From JBEIVB01 sp040374085 (GTDB lineage: Bacteria > Bacteroidota > Bacteroidia > UBA4408), in contig JBEIVB010000026.1 in NCBI GenBank assembly GCA_040374085.1, forward strand, positions 1 through 26,774: a DNA stretch of 26,774 nucleotides, written 5' to 3'. The position numbers were made by a program, and so were the translations under genes. Shown piece by piece: positions 1-7,143 of the stretch; the first letter of the stretch is position 1, and the number at the start of each line of letters is the position of its first letter. Below the pieces are notes generated by a model, which was given only the letters and a program-made list of their open reading frames with translations, was not told where the DNA came from and made no database searches.

Positions 1-32
1 ACCCAGCATCAAACCGATGCCACTCAAAATGT

Positions 33-40
33 TATCTTTG
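33..40 (+). promoter_or_regulatory. Bacteroidota -7 promoter box for the glmM operon
   Basis: The sequence TATCTTTG matches the TAnnTTTG -7 element of Bacteroidota primary-sigma promoters. It lies 26 bases before the GTG start at 67, which would give a leader of roughly 20 bases. No clear -33 TTTG is visible at the expected spacing. A purine-rich AAGGAAG at 56-62 could help ribosome binding at the GTG. Confidence 0.5.
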
Positions 41-66
41 CGCCCTGAAAAAATTAAGGAAGAACC

Positions 67-1467
67 GTGGCGTTAATCAAATCCATCTCAGGCATTCGAG
101 GAACAATAGGAGGAAAACCCGGAGAGGGGTTAAGTCCGCTTGATGTAGTAAAGTTTACAGCCGCCTACGGGTCTTGGCTGAAGCAGCGTCACCATGATCG
201 AAAAAAGGTCTCGGTGGTGGTAGGCAGAGATGCCCGAATTTCTGGAGAAATGGTGAACCAGCTGGTGTGTGGGACCCTAATGGGTCTTGGCATTGATGTG
301 TTGGATACCGGTTTATCTACCACCCCCACCGTGGAAATGGGCGTGGTAATGGAGAAGGCTCAAGGCGGAATCGTGCTCACTGCAAGCCACAACCCCAAGC
401 AATGGAATGCATTGAAATTGTTGAACGAAAAAGGGGAGTTTATCTCTGCAGCAGATGGAGAGGAGGTTCTTCAGTTGGCTGCTTCCGGTGAGGTAACCTT
501 TGCCGAGGTAAACCACTTGGGGCATTTGAAGCCGGTGACTCGCCTTATGGAGCGCCACATTGAGGCCATTTTAGCCCATCCTCTGGTGGATCTCGAGGCC
601 ATTCGCAACCGTGGGTTTAAAGTGGCCATAGATTGTGTGAATTCTACAGGCGGTATTGCTGTGCCTATGCTTCTTGACGCTTTGGGTGTGCAGGTAGTAA
701 AAGCGCTTTACATAGAGCCCAACGGAAATTTCCCGCACAACCCGGAGCCTCTGCCCGAGCACCTCGGCGACATTGCCGCTGCCGTTTTAAAAAGTAAGGC
801 ACACCTGGGCATCGTGGTTGACCCCGATGTAGACCGTTTGGCCTTAGTAATGGAAGACGGAGAAATGTTTGGTGAGGAATACACCCTCGTTGCGGTGGCC
901 GATTACGTGCTCTCCCGAAAAAAAGGAAATACCGTTTCCAACCTATCATCCACCCGCGCCCTGCGCGACATTACCGAACGTGCAGGAGGCGTGCATCATG
1001 CCGCAGCGGTAGGAGAGGTGAACGTGGTGGATAAAATGAAGGAGGTAAAAGCCGTGGTGGGCGGCGAGGGCAACGGTGGAGTTATTGTACCGGACTTGCA
1101 CTACGGTCGCGACGCACTCATCGGAATTGCCCTATTTCTTAGCCACCTTGCCCGCTTTGGGAAGAGTTGCAGCCTGTTGCGATCTCAATATCCCAATTAC
1201 CACATTTCGAAAAACAAAATCGAGCTCACGCCCGAGATCGATACCGATAAGGTTTTGGCTGCCATTTCAGAAAAATACAAGAAGCAACCCATCAACAACA
1301 TAGATGGTGTTAAAATTGAGTTTGATAAAGAGTGGGTACACCTGCGGAAATCCAACACAGAGCCCATCATCCGCATCTACGCAGAATCGGAGCATGAGAC
1401 CACTGCCCAAAACCTGGCAGAGAAGATCATTACCGACATCAAAGAGGTGATAAAAAAGGTAAAGTAA
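67..1467 (+). CDS. glmM: Phosphoglucosamine mutase / phosphohexomutase family protein
   Basis: Alpha-D-phosphohexomutase family, 466 residues, full length. It most likely interconverts glucosamine-6-phosphate and glucosamine-1-phosphate in the cytoplasm, on the route to UDP-GlcNAc. The phosphoserine loop TASHNP puts the catalytic Ser at residue 107. The metal loop DPDVDR starts at about 252, the sugar-binding loop GGEGNGG is at 332-338, and the phosphate-binding motif RKSNTEP lies near the C-terminus. The GTG start is chosen because the typical family start (A/T-LIKSISGIRGTIGG) follows directly and a TAnnTTTG box lies just upstream. The SNTEP motif (not SGTEP) and the EGNGG loop leave room for phosphomannomutase activity, since Bacteroidota paralogues of this family are not safely separated by sequence. 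The cysteine desulfurase gene follows after 4 bases, so the two are probably co-transcribed. Confidence 0.85.
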   Translation: MALIKSISGIRGTIGGKPGEGLSPLDVVKFTAAYGSWLKQRHHDRKKVSVVVGRDARISGEMVNQLVCGTLMGLGIDVLDTGLSTTPTVEMGVVMEKAQGGIVLTASHNPKQWNALKLLNEKGEFISAADGEEVLQLAASGEVTFAEVNHLGHLKPVTRLMERHIEAILAHPLVDLEAIRNRGFKVAIDCVNSTGGIAVPMLLDALGVQVVKALYIEPNGNFPHNPEPLPEHLGDIAAAVLKSKAHLGIVVDPDVDRLALVMEDGEMFGEEYTLVAVADYVLSRKKGNTVSNLSSTRALRDITERAGGVHHAAAVGEVNVVDKMKEVKAVVGGEGNGGVIVPDLHYGRDALIGIALFLSHLARFGKSCSLLRSQYPNYHISKNKIELTPEIDTDKVLAAISEKYKKQPINNIDGVKIEFDKEWVHLRKSNTEPIIRIYAESEHETTAQNLAEKIITDIKEVIKKVK

Positions 1468-1471
1468 TCAC

Positions 1472-2605
1472 ATGATCTACCTGGATAACGCTGCCACCAC
1501 GGCCCTCGATCCAAGGGTTTCCGCTGCCATGCTCGAAGTGATGCAGCAACACTACGGCAACCCATCTTCCATTCATGCTGCCGGCCGCAAGGCGCGTGCT
1601 CTGGTAGAGCAGGCTCGAAAAACGGTAGCGCGCATCATCCATGCTGCTCCGGCTGAGGTGTTTTTTACATCGGGTGGTACAGAAGCAGATAATACTGCGC
1701 TTATAAACGGAGTGGTACAATTGGGTGTCAAGCACCTCATCACCAGTCGAATAGAACACCATGCCGTAACGCATACGGCCGAATACCTGGCGAAACAATA
1801 TGGAGTGCGCCTCAGCTGGGTAAAGCATCAATCCAACGGGCAAGTAGACCTTGAGGATCTCGAGCGTTTGCTGCAAATGGAAGGCAAAGCTATGGTATCG
1901 CTCATGCATGCCAACAACGAGGTGGGCATTTTGCTTCCCATTATGCGTGTTGGCGAGCTGTGCAAAAAATACGATGCCTTGTTTCACAGCGATACCGTGC
2001 AGAGCATGGGGCATTACCATTTGGATGTTAAAGCCGCCGGGTTGGATTGTACTGCCTGCGCAGCGCACAAATTTCACGGTCCCAAAGGCGTTGGGTTTAT
2101 GTACATAAACTCCGAACGTAGTTTTGGCCCCTTCATTCACGGCGGTGCTCAGGAGCGCAACATGAGGGGTGGCACAGAGAATGTGCACGGCATTGTTGGA
2201 CTTGCCCGTGCCTTGGAATTGGCCTACGAAGAGTTGGAAGCCGACCGGTCACACATCCTCTCGTTGAAGCGTCAGCTCCGCGACGGTTTGGTAGAGCGCA
2301 TTCCCGGTGTGCAATTCAACGGGGGTTCGGATGATTTAGAGAACAGCTTGTTTACCGTTTTGAACGTGCATTTTCCTGCCAGCGACGGGTCTGAGATGTT
2401 TCTGTTTAACCTCGATATTGCCGGCATTTGCGCCAGTGGCGGCAGCGCGTGCAGCAGCGGAAGCAACCAGGGCTCGCATGTGTTGCGCGGGTTGGGCGTG
2501 AATCAGGAGCAACCCAACGTTCGTTTTTCTTTTTCGAAATTCAACACCCTCGAAGAGATCCGCGTGGCCGTTGAAAAGGTATCTGGACTTTTCGTACAAG
2601 CCTGA
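1472..2605 (+). CDS. Cysteine desulfurase, NifS/IscS-like (class V aminotransferase)
   Basis: PLP-dependent enzyme of 377 residues that takes sulfur from cysteine as an enzyme persulfide for Fe-S clusters or tRNA thiolation. Visible motifs are the N-terminal YLDNAATT, SGGTEADN at 67-74, EHHAV (His97), the PLP ring-facing Asp174 in SDTVQ, the Schiff-base Lys200 in AAHKFHGPKG, and the catalytic Cys327 in GGSACSSGS. The long flexible cysteine loop with SACSSGS places it in group I (NifS/IscS type), not the SufS type, which carries RxGHHCA. It starts 4 bases after the mutase stop. No iscU, iscA or suf partner is present here, so its sulfur acceptor cannot be inferred. After its stop, 110 bases carry the inverted repeat at 2628 and no obvious intrinsic terminator. 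Confidence 0.88.
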   Translation: MIYLDNAATTALDPRVSAAMLEVMQQHYGNPSSIHAAGRKARALVEQARKTVARIIHAAPAEVFFTSGGTEADNTALINGVVQLGVKHLITSRIEHHAVTHTAEYLAKQYGVRLSWVKHQSNGQVDLEDLERLLQMEGKAMVSLMHANNEVGILLPIMRVGELCKKYDALFHSDTVQSMGHYHLDVKAAGLDCTACAAHKFHGPKGVGFMYINSERSFGPFIHGGAQERNMRGGTENVHGIVGLARALELAYEELEADRSHILSLKRQLRDGLVERIPGVQFNGGSDDLENSLFTVLNVHFPASDGSEMFLFNLDIAGICASGGSACSSGSNQGSHVLRGLGVNQEQPNVRFSFSKFNTLEEIRVAVEKVSGLFVQA

Positions 2606-2627
2606 TATCTGACTGTTTGGTTCGAAA

Positions 2628-2647
2628 AACATGACGAGAATCATGTT
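2628..2647 (+). promoter_or_regulatory. Crp/Fnr-family operator candidate (AACATGA-N6-TCATGTT)
   Basis: A perfect inverted repeat with 7-base arms, AACATGA and TCATGTT, separated by CGAGAA. Its core has the TGA-N6-TCA geometry shared by Crp/Fnr-family operators. It sits in the 110-base gap before a hemerythrin-like, stress-protein and copper-ATPase gene run. A poor -7 match (ACCCTTTG, 2671-2678) lies downstream, placing the repeat centre about 42-47 bases before a start site predicted from that box. This is close to the class II activator position, and a weak -7 box is common at activator-dependent promoters. The arms differ from the classic FNR half-site TTGAT, so an NO- or redox-sensing paralogue is possible. 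Confidence 0.6.
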
Positions 2648-2715
2648 CTTTCCTGACCCACATCATTGCCACCCTTTGCGGAACCCCAGACCTTTACCGA
2701 AACAAATTCGGTACT

Positions 2716-3264
2716 GTGTTGCTGCATCCACACCATAACGTTTACGATTTCACCGCTGATGAGTTAATCGACTACATTTCGGGGTGGGATCATCTCTTGT
2801 TGAAGAGAGGGTGCTCTTGTGCTGAGCGTTTGTATTGCGAGGCTTTGCAGGAGCAACCTGCCGATGCCGAGGTAGAGCAAACCTATGGGGTTTTTCTGGC
2901 GCTAAAATTGAAATTGGATGAGCACATTCGGAAAGAGTCCTACATCTTATTCCCCTATGCCTTAAAAGTTTTGGGTGGGGATGTGGGCGGTGATGCCCCT
3001 GGAGGGTTGCATGTTGGTTTGCTTCGGAATCCGCTTCAGGTAATGGAAGGCGAGCACAGCGCCATGCTGGAGTTGCTGGGAGTGTTGCGCATAGGATTCC
3101 GTAACTTTTCATTGCGAACCGGCGAGAACCGCAAAAAACGGATGCTGGCCGGCGAGTTGTTTTTTCTAGAGCAGACCTTATATGGTCACGTACATGTGCA
3201 GCAAAACATATTGTTCCCAAAGCTCATGGAGGCTGAGGATAAAATTATAATACGATGGGCATGA
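2716..3264 (+). CDS. RIC-type hemerythrin-domain protein lacking the ScdA N-terminal domain
   Basis: Hemerythrin-like di-iron domain of 182 residues resembling the C-terminal part of YtfE/ScdA (RIC, repair of iron centres), proteins tied to nitrosative and oxidative damage of Fe-S clusters. Likely ligands by motif order are His26 (WDHLLL), His70 with Glu74 (DEHIRKE), His114 (GEHSAM) and His158 (HVHVQQNILFP). The last motif is normally HxHLENN; here Gln162 takes the place of the second bridging glutamate. The N-terminal DUF542 domain with its Cys-Cys motif is absent and would not fit in the upstream gap. Cys33, Cys35 and Cys41 form a small cysteine cluster not typical of the family. Start is GTG with no better alternative in frame. 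The stop overlaps the next gene as ATGA. Family assignment is fairly firm; activity is uncertain because of the missing ligand. Confidence 0.72.
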   Translation: MLLHPHHNVYDFTADELIDYISGWDHLLLKRGCSCAERLYCEALQEQPADAEVEQTYGVFLALKLKLDEHIRKESYILFPYALKVLGGDVGGDAPGGLHVGLLRNPLQVMEGEHSAMLELLGVLRIGFRNFSLRTGENRKKRMLAGELFFLEQTLYGHVHVQQNILFPKLMEAEDKIIIRWA

Positions 3265-4085
3265 AAACCATATTAACCGGAACCGATTTCTCTTCGGGAG
3301 GCAACCACGCCGTGCTGTATGCAGCCGATTTGGCGAATGCCTTACACCACAAATTAATTGTAGCGGGAGCATATCAATTGCCGCCTGCCACCTCGTATGA
3401 AACCCCGTTGGTCTCGCTCAATTTAGAAGACCTGCGACGCGGGGTTGAGGAGGGTTTGTTGGATATAGCCAACCAAATTAAAGCGCGGCATCCTTCGCTT
3501 TTGGTAGAAACCCTTCCGGTCTATGGCGATGGGGCAGAGGCACTGTCGGAGACTGCGATTTCTATAGGTGCCGAGATGGTGGTGGTGGGCACAACCGGGA
3601 GAACGGCTCTGGAGCGCTTCTTACTGGGATCCACAACTCGCCAACTGACCCGCATCTCCCTGGTTCCGGTTTTGTGCATTCCTCCAGATGCCGATTACGT
3701 TCGTCCCGAGCGCGTGGTGTTTGGTTTCGACCCCGACGACCGTGCAGACTGGCCATTGCCGAAAACGTTTGTCGATTTGATTGCGGCCCATAAGTCGCGC
3801 CTCATAGTGGTGAGCGTATTGCACGACGGGAAAGTCGTAAACCCCGAGCAAGCGGTTCACGAGCTTTTGTTGGAGCATCATCTCGAGGGAATAGAGCATA
3901 CTTACCAATTCCCAACCGGCGAGCCTGAGGAAGGTTTGGTAAGCACTGCAATAGCTTTACGCGCCCAATGGCTGGTATTGAGACCGCGGTATATGAGCTT
4001 GCTCGACCGCATCATTCATAGAAGTGTAACCAATGCTGTATTATCCACCACTTTTTTCCCCGTTCTTTGTCTTCCATCGAAATAG
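3261..4085 (+). CDS. Tandem universal stress protein (two Usp domains)
   Basis: UspA-family protein of about 274 residues with two Usp domains, the usual double form in Bacteroidota. The first (KTILTGTDFS to VLCIPP) keeps the ATP-binding pattern G-x2-G-x9-G-S in GTTGRTALERFLLGS. The second (VVFGFD to PVLCLP) has RPRYMSLLDRIIHRSV at the same place and no glycine motif, so probably only one nucleotide site works. The ATG at 3261 forms an ATGA overlap with the preceding stop and gives the standard MKTIL start; an ATG two codons earlier (3255) is the alternative. Usp genes beside hemerythrin and cbb3-assembly genes fit a low-oxygen or redox-stress role. That role is an inference from context. Confidence 0.85.
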   Translation: MKTILTGTDFSSGGNHAVLYAADLANALHHKLIVAGAYQLPPATSYETPLVSLNLEDLRRGVEEGLLDIANQIKARHPSLLVETLPVYGDGAEALSETAISIGAEMVVVGTTGRTALERFLLGSTTRQLTRISLVPVLCIPPDADYVRPERVVFGFDPDDRADWPLPKTFVDLIAAHKSRLIVVSVLHDGKVVNPEQAVHELLLEHHLEGIEHTYQFPTGEPEEGLVSTAIALRAQWLVLRPRYMSLLDRIIHRSVTNAVLSTTFFPVLCLPSK

Positions 4086-4100
4086 AAGGGAAGGTAAAGT

Positions 4101-4322
4101 ATGCGGTTCTTTTCGCTCAAGAGCGTATGGAGCAATTTCCAGTTGGTCATTTTCAAAGGAGCACTCCTTTGCGGGGGCTTGTTCTTTGGTGTTGTCTACC
4201 ACGAGACGCTGGAAACGTATTTGCTGCTCATCGCCATTGTGGGTTTCGCCCTCATTGCGTTGGTGGTGGTTATGTGGCTGCGCAAAATGCTCTCTGAACC
4301 TCATCTAGAACAAGTTCCATAA
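4101..4322 (+). CDS. Small two-helix membrane protein, unknown function
   Basis: Predicted 73-residue protein that I do not recognise. It has two hydrophobic segments, about residues 14-31 (LVIFKGALLCGGLFFGVV) and 40-59 (YLLLIAIVGFALIALVVVMW), joined by a short loop containing His34, Glu35 and Glu38, and a charged C-terminal tail. It resembles the small accessory subunits or assembly factors often found in cbb3 oxidase and copper-ATPase operons, such as CcoS or CcoQ in size, but has no diagnostic motif of either. It starts 15 bases after the Usp stop behind a purine-rich GAAGGGAAGG stretch, and the next gene follows 3 bases after its stop, so co-transcription is likely. An earlier in-frame start is not evident. 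Confidence 0.6.
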   Translation: MRFFSLKSVWSNFQLVIFKGALLCGGLFFGVVYHETLETYLLLIAIVGFALIALVVVMWLRKMLSEPHLEQVP

Positions 4323-4325
4323 ACC

Positions 4326-4721
4326 ATGCACCTCTCCCTACAACCCCATCAAACCTTGGCCGAAGCGCGTTCCGCTTTTCGCTCTCTGTATCCTTTGTTA
4401 AGCCTCCGATTTTTTAAGCCAACGGCGAATGATTCTACCGATGCCGCACACTGGTTGCGCAACGATGACCTAAAGCTGATGGATGCCTTTGGTTTGGCCG
4501 CTCCTCTGAACCTCGACCTAAAGAATACCCTCACGGTTTCGGAGGTTGAGCAGGTATTGAAAGAAGGCGGACTGCTGGCTCAGGTGTTTCGAAACAACGG
4601 AAAGGTTTGGGTCGAAACCAGAGAAACCGACCACTTGACTTTGGGGGAACAACAATCCCTTGCAGAGGAGATGCATCAATCCATTCCCGATGCGAATCCC
4701 GGCGACCTCGACTACGATTGA
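4326..4721 (+). CDS. Conserved-type hypothetical protein, 131 residues
   Basis: Predicted soluble cytoplasmic protein with no signal peptide, membrane segment or cysteine. It has an acidic N-terminal half (HWLRNDDLKLMDAFGL) and a compact C-terminal module (LTVSEVEQVLKEG, then LLAQVFRNNGKVWVET, then HLTLGEQQSLAEE). The pattern 'VQVFRxxGxVWxET...WTLxEQ' is one I remember from unannotated Bacteroidota proteins, so it may be a small conserved family; this is recollection, not a search result. It starts 3 bases after the small membrane protein gene and ends inside the first codons of the copper ATPase gene (about 32-base overlap), which suggests translational coupling and a shared role. No function can be assigned. 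Confidence 0.6.
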   Translation: MHLSLQPHQTLAEARSAFRSLYPLLSLRFFKPTANDSTDAAHWLRNDDLKLMDAFGLAAPLNLDLKNTLTVSEVEQVLKEGGLLAQVFRNNGKVWVETRETDHLTLGEQQSLAEEMHQSIPDANPGDLDYD

Positions 4722-7143
4722 TTCGGTTTCCGTTTGCTACCACTGCGGAGAGCCCATTGTTCAAAAAGCAATAGAGGACAGGGGTAAGCATTTCTGCTGC
4801 TCGGGCTGCCAAATGGTATATGCCCTGCTTGAAGACCATGAGCTCTGCGGGTACTACGATTTGGGCGAACATTCTGGGCTTCGGCCCGAGGGCAAGGCGC
4901 AGGAGGACAAATTCGATTTTTTAGACGAGCCCGCCATTCAATCCAAACTGGTGCAGTATCAGGATGAACAAGAAACCCACATCACCCTGTTTCTCCCCGC
5001 CATGCATTGCAGCTCCTGCATCTGGCTGCTCGAGCATCTGCATAAGCTGAATGCCGCGGTTATTTCATCTACCGTGGATTTTCCGGCAAAGTCGGTGCAC
5101 ATTGCCTATCGCCGCAACGAAGTTAAGCTATCCGACGTGGCAGCCTTGGTATATGCCATTGGTTATGAACCCAGTTTCTCCATGCGACAGGGGAAAAGAG
5201 GTGGTTCAGAGGGACGAAACCGACGCAAGGAGGTATTGAAGATTGGCATCGCGGGCTTTGCCTTCGGCAACATCATGATGATGAGTTTTCCGGATTATTT
5301 CTCTATCGGTCATTGGGCCGAAGAAGGACATCTTGCACGGTTCTTTCGATGGGCCTGCTTTGGTTTAAGCCTACCGGTGCTGACATACAGCGCCGATTCT
5401 TTTTTTATTTCGGCATGGAAAAGCATGCGTTCCCGTCACCTCAACATCGATTTTCCTATTGCTCTGGCCATTCTGTTTACGTTTGGCCATTCTATAGTTA
5501 ATTTGTTATGGCTTAACGGTCCGGGATACTTTGATTCTATGACCGGCATTGTGTTTTTTATGCTGGTGGGCCGCTACGTTCAAAACAAAACCTACGATGC
5601 GGTTTCCTTCGATCGCGACTACACATCCTATTTTCCCATTGCCTGCAAGGTGTTGCGCGATGGGAAGGCGGAGAGCATACCCCTTGCGGAGGTGGTGCCG
5701 GGGCTGCATCTGTTGATTCGCAGCCATGAGATTGTACCGGCAGACAGTGTTTTGGTTCGTGGCAGGGCCATGCTGGATTACAGTTTTGTAACCGGAGAAT
5801 CGAAGCCTGTGAGGGTAGAGGTAGGGGAGAAGGTGTTTGCAGGTGGCCGTCAACTGGGCGCCACCATAGAACTGTTGGCAGACAAAGCCGTATCGCAAAG
5901 CTACCTTACCCGCCTTTGGAACAACCCTCGTTTCGAGGTAAGAAAGTCGGAGCGGCCCATCCGCATGGTAGAGTCCATTAACCGTTGGTTCAGTTGGGCG
6001 GTGCTGGGCATTTCGTTGGCAACCTTTTTGTTTTGGGCGTTGCACGATTGGGAGAAGGCCATTTCGGCTGCCACCAGCATTCTGATCATTGCATGTCCAT
6101 GCGCTCTTTTGCTTTCCTCCTCTTTTGCTTTTGGCAACGCCCTCAATTCGGCTGCTGCCCGAGGCTTGTTTTTGCGCAATGCGGCAGCCATGGAAAGTAT
6201 GGCCAATGCCAACACGCTTGTGTTTGATAAAACGGGAACGCTCACCACACAAGGTGCAGCGCCAGAGTGGATGGCTGTTGAGGAGTGGACCGATGATGAG
6301 CGCAACCTACTCGCCCTTGTTGCAGCTCAATCGGGGCATCCCATGAGCCAAGCTCTAGCGCACCATCTGGGCTTCACTACCTTAACTCAAATGCCGGAGG
6401 TTTTTGAGGAGGTTCTCGGGAAAGGGATAAGCGCTGAGTTTTGCGGCGTGTCCATCCGCATTGGTTCTGCTGATTGGGTGAGGTGCACGCCCATTAAGGA
6501 TGCCGAAACCGGTTCTGTTGTGTATGCGCGCGTAGGAAAGAAAACAGCGTGTCTTCTCCTGCGGAGCCATTTCAGAGAAGGTATTGGATCGATGTTGCAG
6601 GAATTAAGCAAACATTATAAATTGTATGTCTTGAGTGGAGACAACAACTCAGAGAAAAAAATGCTTTTGCCCTATTTCTCTGACGGGTCGCTCCGGTTCC
6701 ATCAATCGCCCCAAGAAAAAATGGCTTTTGTAGAATCGCTGCAGCAAAATGGACAAACAGTGGTCATGCTGGGAGACGGATTAAACGATGCCGGCGCCCT
6801 GGCTCAGGCGGATGTGGGCATTGCGGTAAGCGATTCCGTTGGACACTTTTCTCCGGCTTGCGATGGAATATTGGATGGAAACGCGTTTGGACTGTTGCCG
6901 AAATGGCTGGTTTTTGCAAAAAACACGCGAAGAGTAGTGCTTGCCGGATTTATATATTCTATATTGTTTAATACCATTGGGCTTTTCTTTGCAGTTCAAG
7001 GCGATTTGCAGCCTATTGTTGCCGCGGTTTTGATGCCCTGCAGCAGCATCGGCATTGTGTTGCTTACCACAGGAGCCGTTCGGCTTTTGGGCCGGGGCTT
7101 GCGCCGAAAGACGAAGGATTTTGAGAAGTTATCGCAGGAGTGA
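4690..7143 (+). CDS. ccoI: CcoI/FixI-type copper-transporting P1B ATPase
   Basis: Copper-exporting P-type ATPase of about 817 residues, related to CcoI/FixI, which delivers copper for cytochrome cbb3 oxidase assembly. The N-terminus has the CcoI-specific cysteine-rich region (CYHCG, then FCCSGC), followed by a heavy-metal domain with MHCSSC. Then come TGES (actuator), the transmembrane metal motif ACPCAL, the phosphorylation site DKTGT, the nucleotide-domain SGHP and the hinge GDGLND. About eight membrane helices are visible. The ATG at 4690 is chosen (MRIPATST...CYHCG); an ATG at 4660 would add ten residues with no family likeness. It overlaps the preceding gene by 32 bases and is last in the run that begins at 2716. 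No ccoS, ccoN, ccoO or ccoP follows. Its 3' end overlaps a gene on the other strand by 15 bases. Confidence 0.9.
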   Translation: MRIPATSTTIDSVSVCYHCGEPIVQKAIEDRGKHFCCSGCQMVYALLEDHELCGYYDLGEHSGLRPEGKAQEDKFDFLDEPAIQSKLVQYQDEQETHITLFLPAMHCSSCIWLLEHLHKLNAAVISSTVDFPAKSVHIAYRRNEVKLSDVAALVYAIGYEPSFSMRQGKRGGSEGRNRRKEVLKIGIAGFAFGNIMMMSFPDYFSIGHWAEEGHLARFFRWACFGLSLPVLTYSADSFFISAWKSMRSRHLNIDFPIALAILFTFGHSIVNLLWLNGPGYFDSMTGIVFFMLVGRYVQNKTYDAVSFDRDYTSYFPIACKVLRDGKAESIPLAEVVPGLHLLIRSHEIVPADSVLVRGRAMLDYSFVTGESKPVRVEVGEKVFAGGRQLGATIELLADKAVSQSYLTRLWNNPRFEVRKSERPIRMVESINRWFSWAVLGISLATFLFWALHDWEKAISAATSILIIACPCALLLSSSFAFGNALNSAAARGLFLRNAAAMESMANANTLVFDKTGTLTTQGAAPEWMAVEEWTDDERNLLALVAAQSGHPMSQALAHHLGFTTLTQMPEVFEEVLGKGISAEFCGVSIRIGSADWVRCTPIKDAETGSVVYARVGKKTACLLLRSHFREGIGSMLQELSKHYKLYVLSGDNNSEKKMLLPYFSDGSLRFHQSPQEKMAFVESLQQNGQTVVMLGDGLNDAGALAQADVGIAVSDSVGHFSPACDGILDGNAFGLLPKWLVFAKNTRRVVLAGFIYSILFNTIGLFFAVQGDLQPIVAAVLMPCSSIGIVLLTTGAVRLLGRGLRRKTKDFEKLSQE

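Noticed and set aside
1..66. Open reading on the minus strand with membrane-like residues (RKDNILSGIGLMLG), and an alternative plus-strand tail ending at a TGA at 46-48.
   Set aside because: Only about 20 codons are visible, no ATG start fits the minus reading upstream of the hydrophobic stretch, and the two readings exclude each other. It may be the edge of a divergent gene, but this cannot be decided.
1439..2188. Long open frame (249 codons) on the minus strand.
   Set aside because: It lies entirely antisense to the cysteine desulfurase, shows no domain or signal, and is explained by codon bias of the real gene. The same holds for long antisense frames at 12075-12785, 19757-20473 and 10367-11296.
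2628..2647. Inverted repeat as a terminator for the cysteine desulfurase gene.
   Set aside because: The stem is AT-rich and only seven pairs, and no T-run follows; the TGA-N6-TCA spacing and upstream position fit an operator better.
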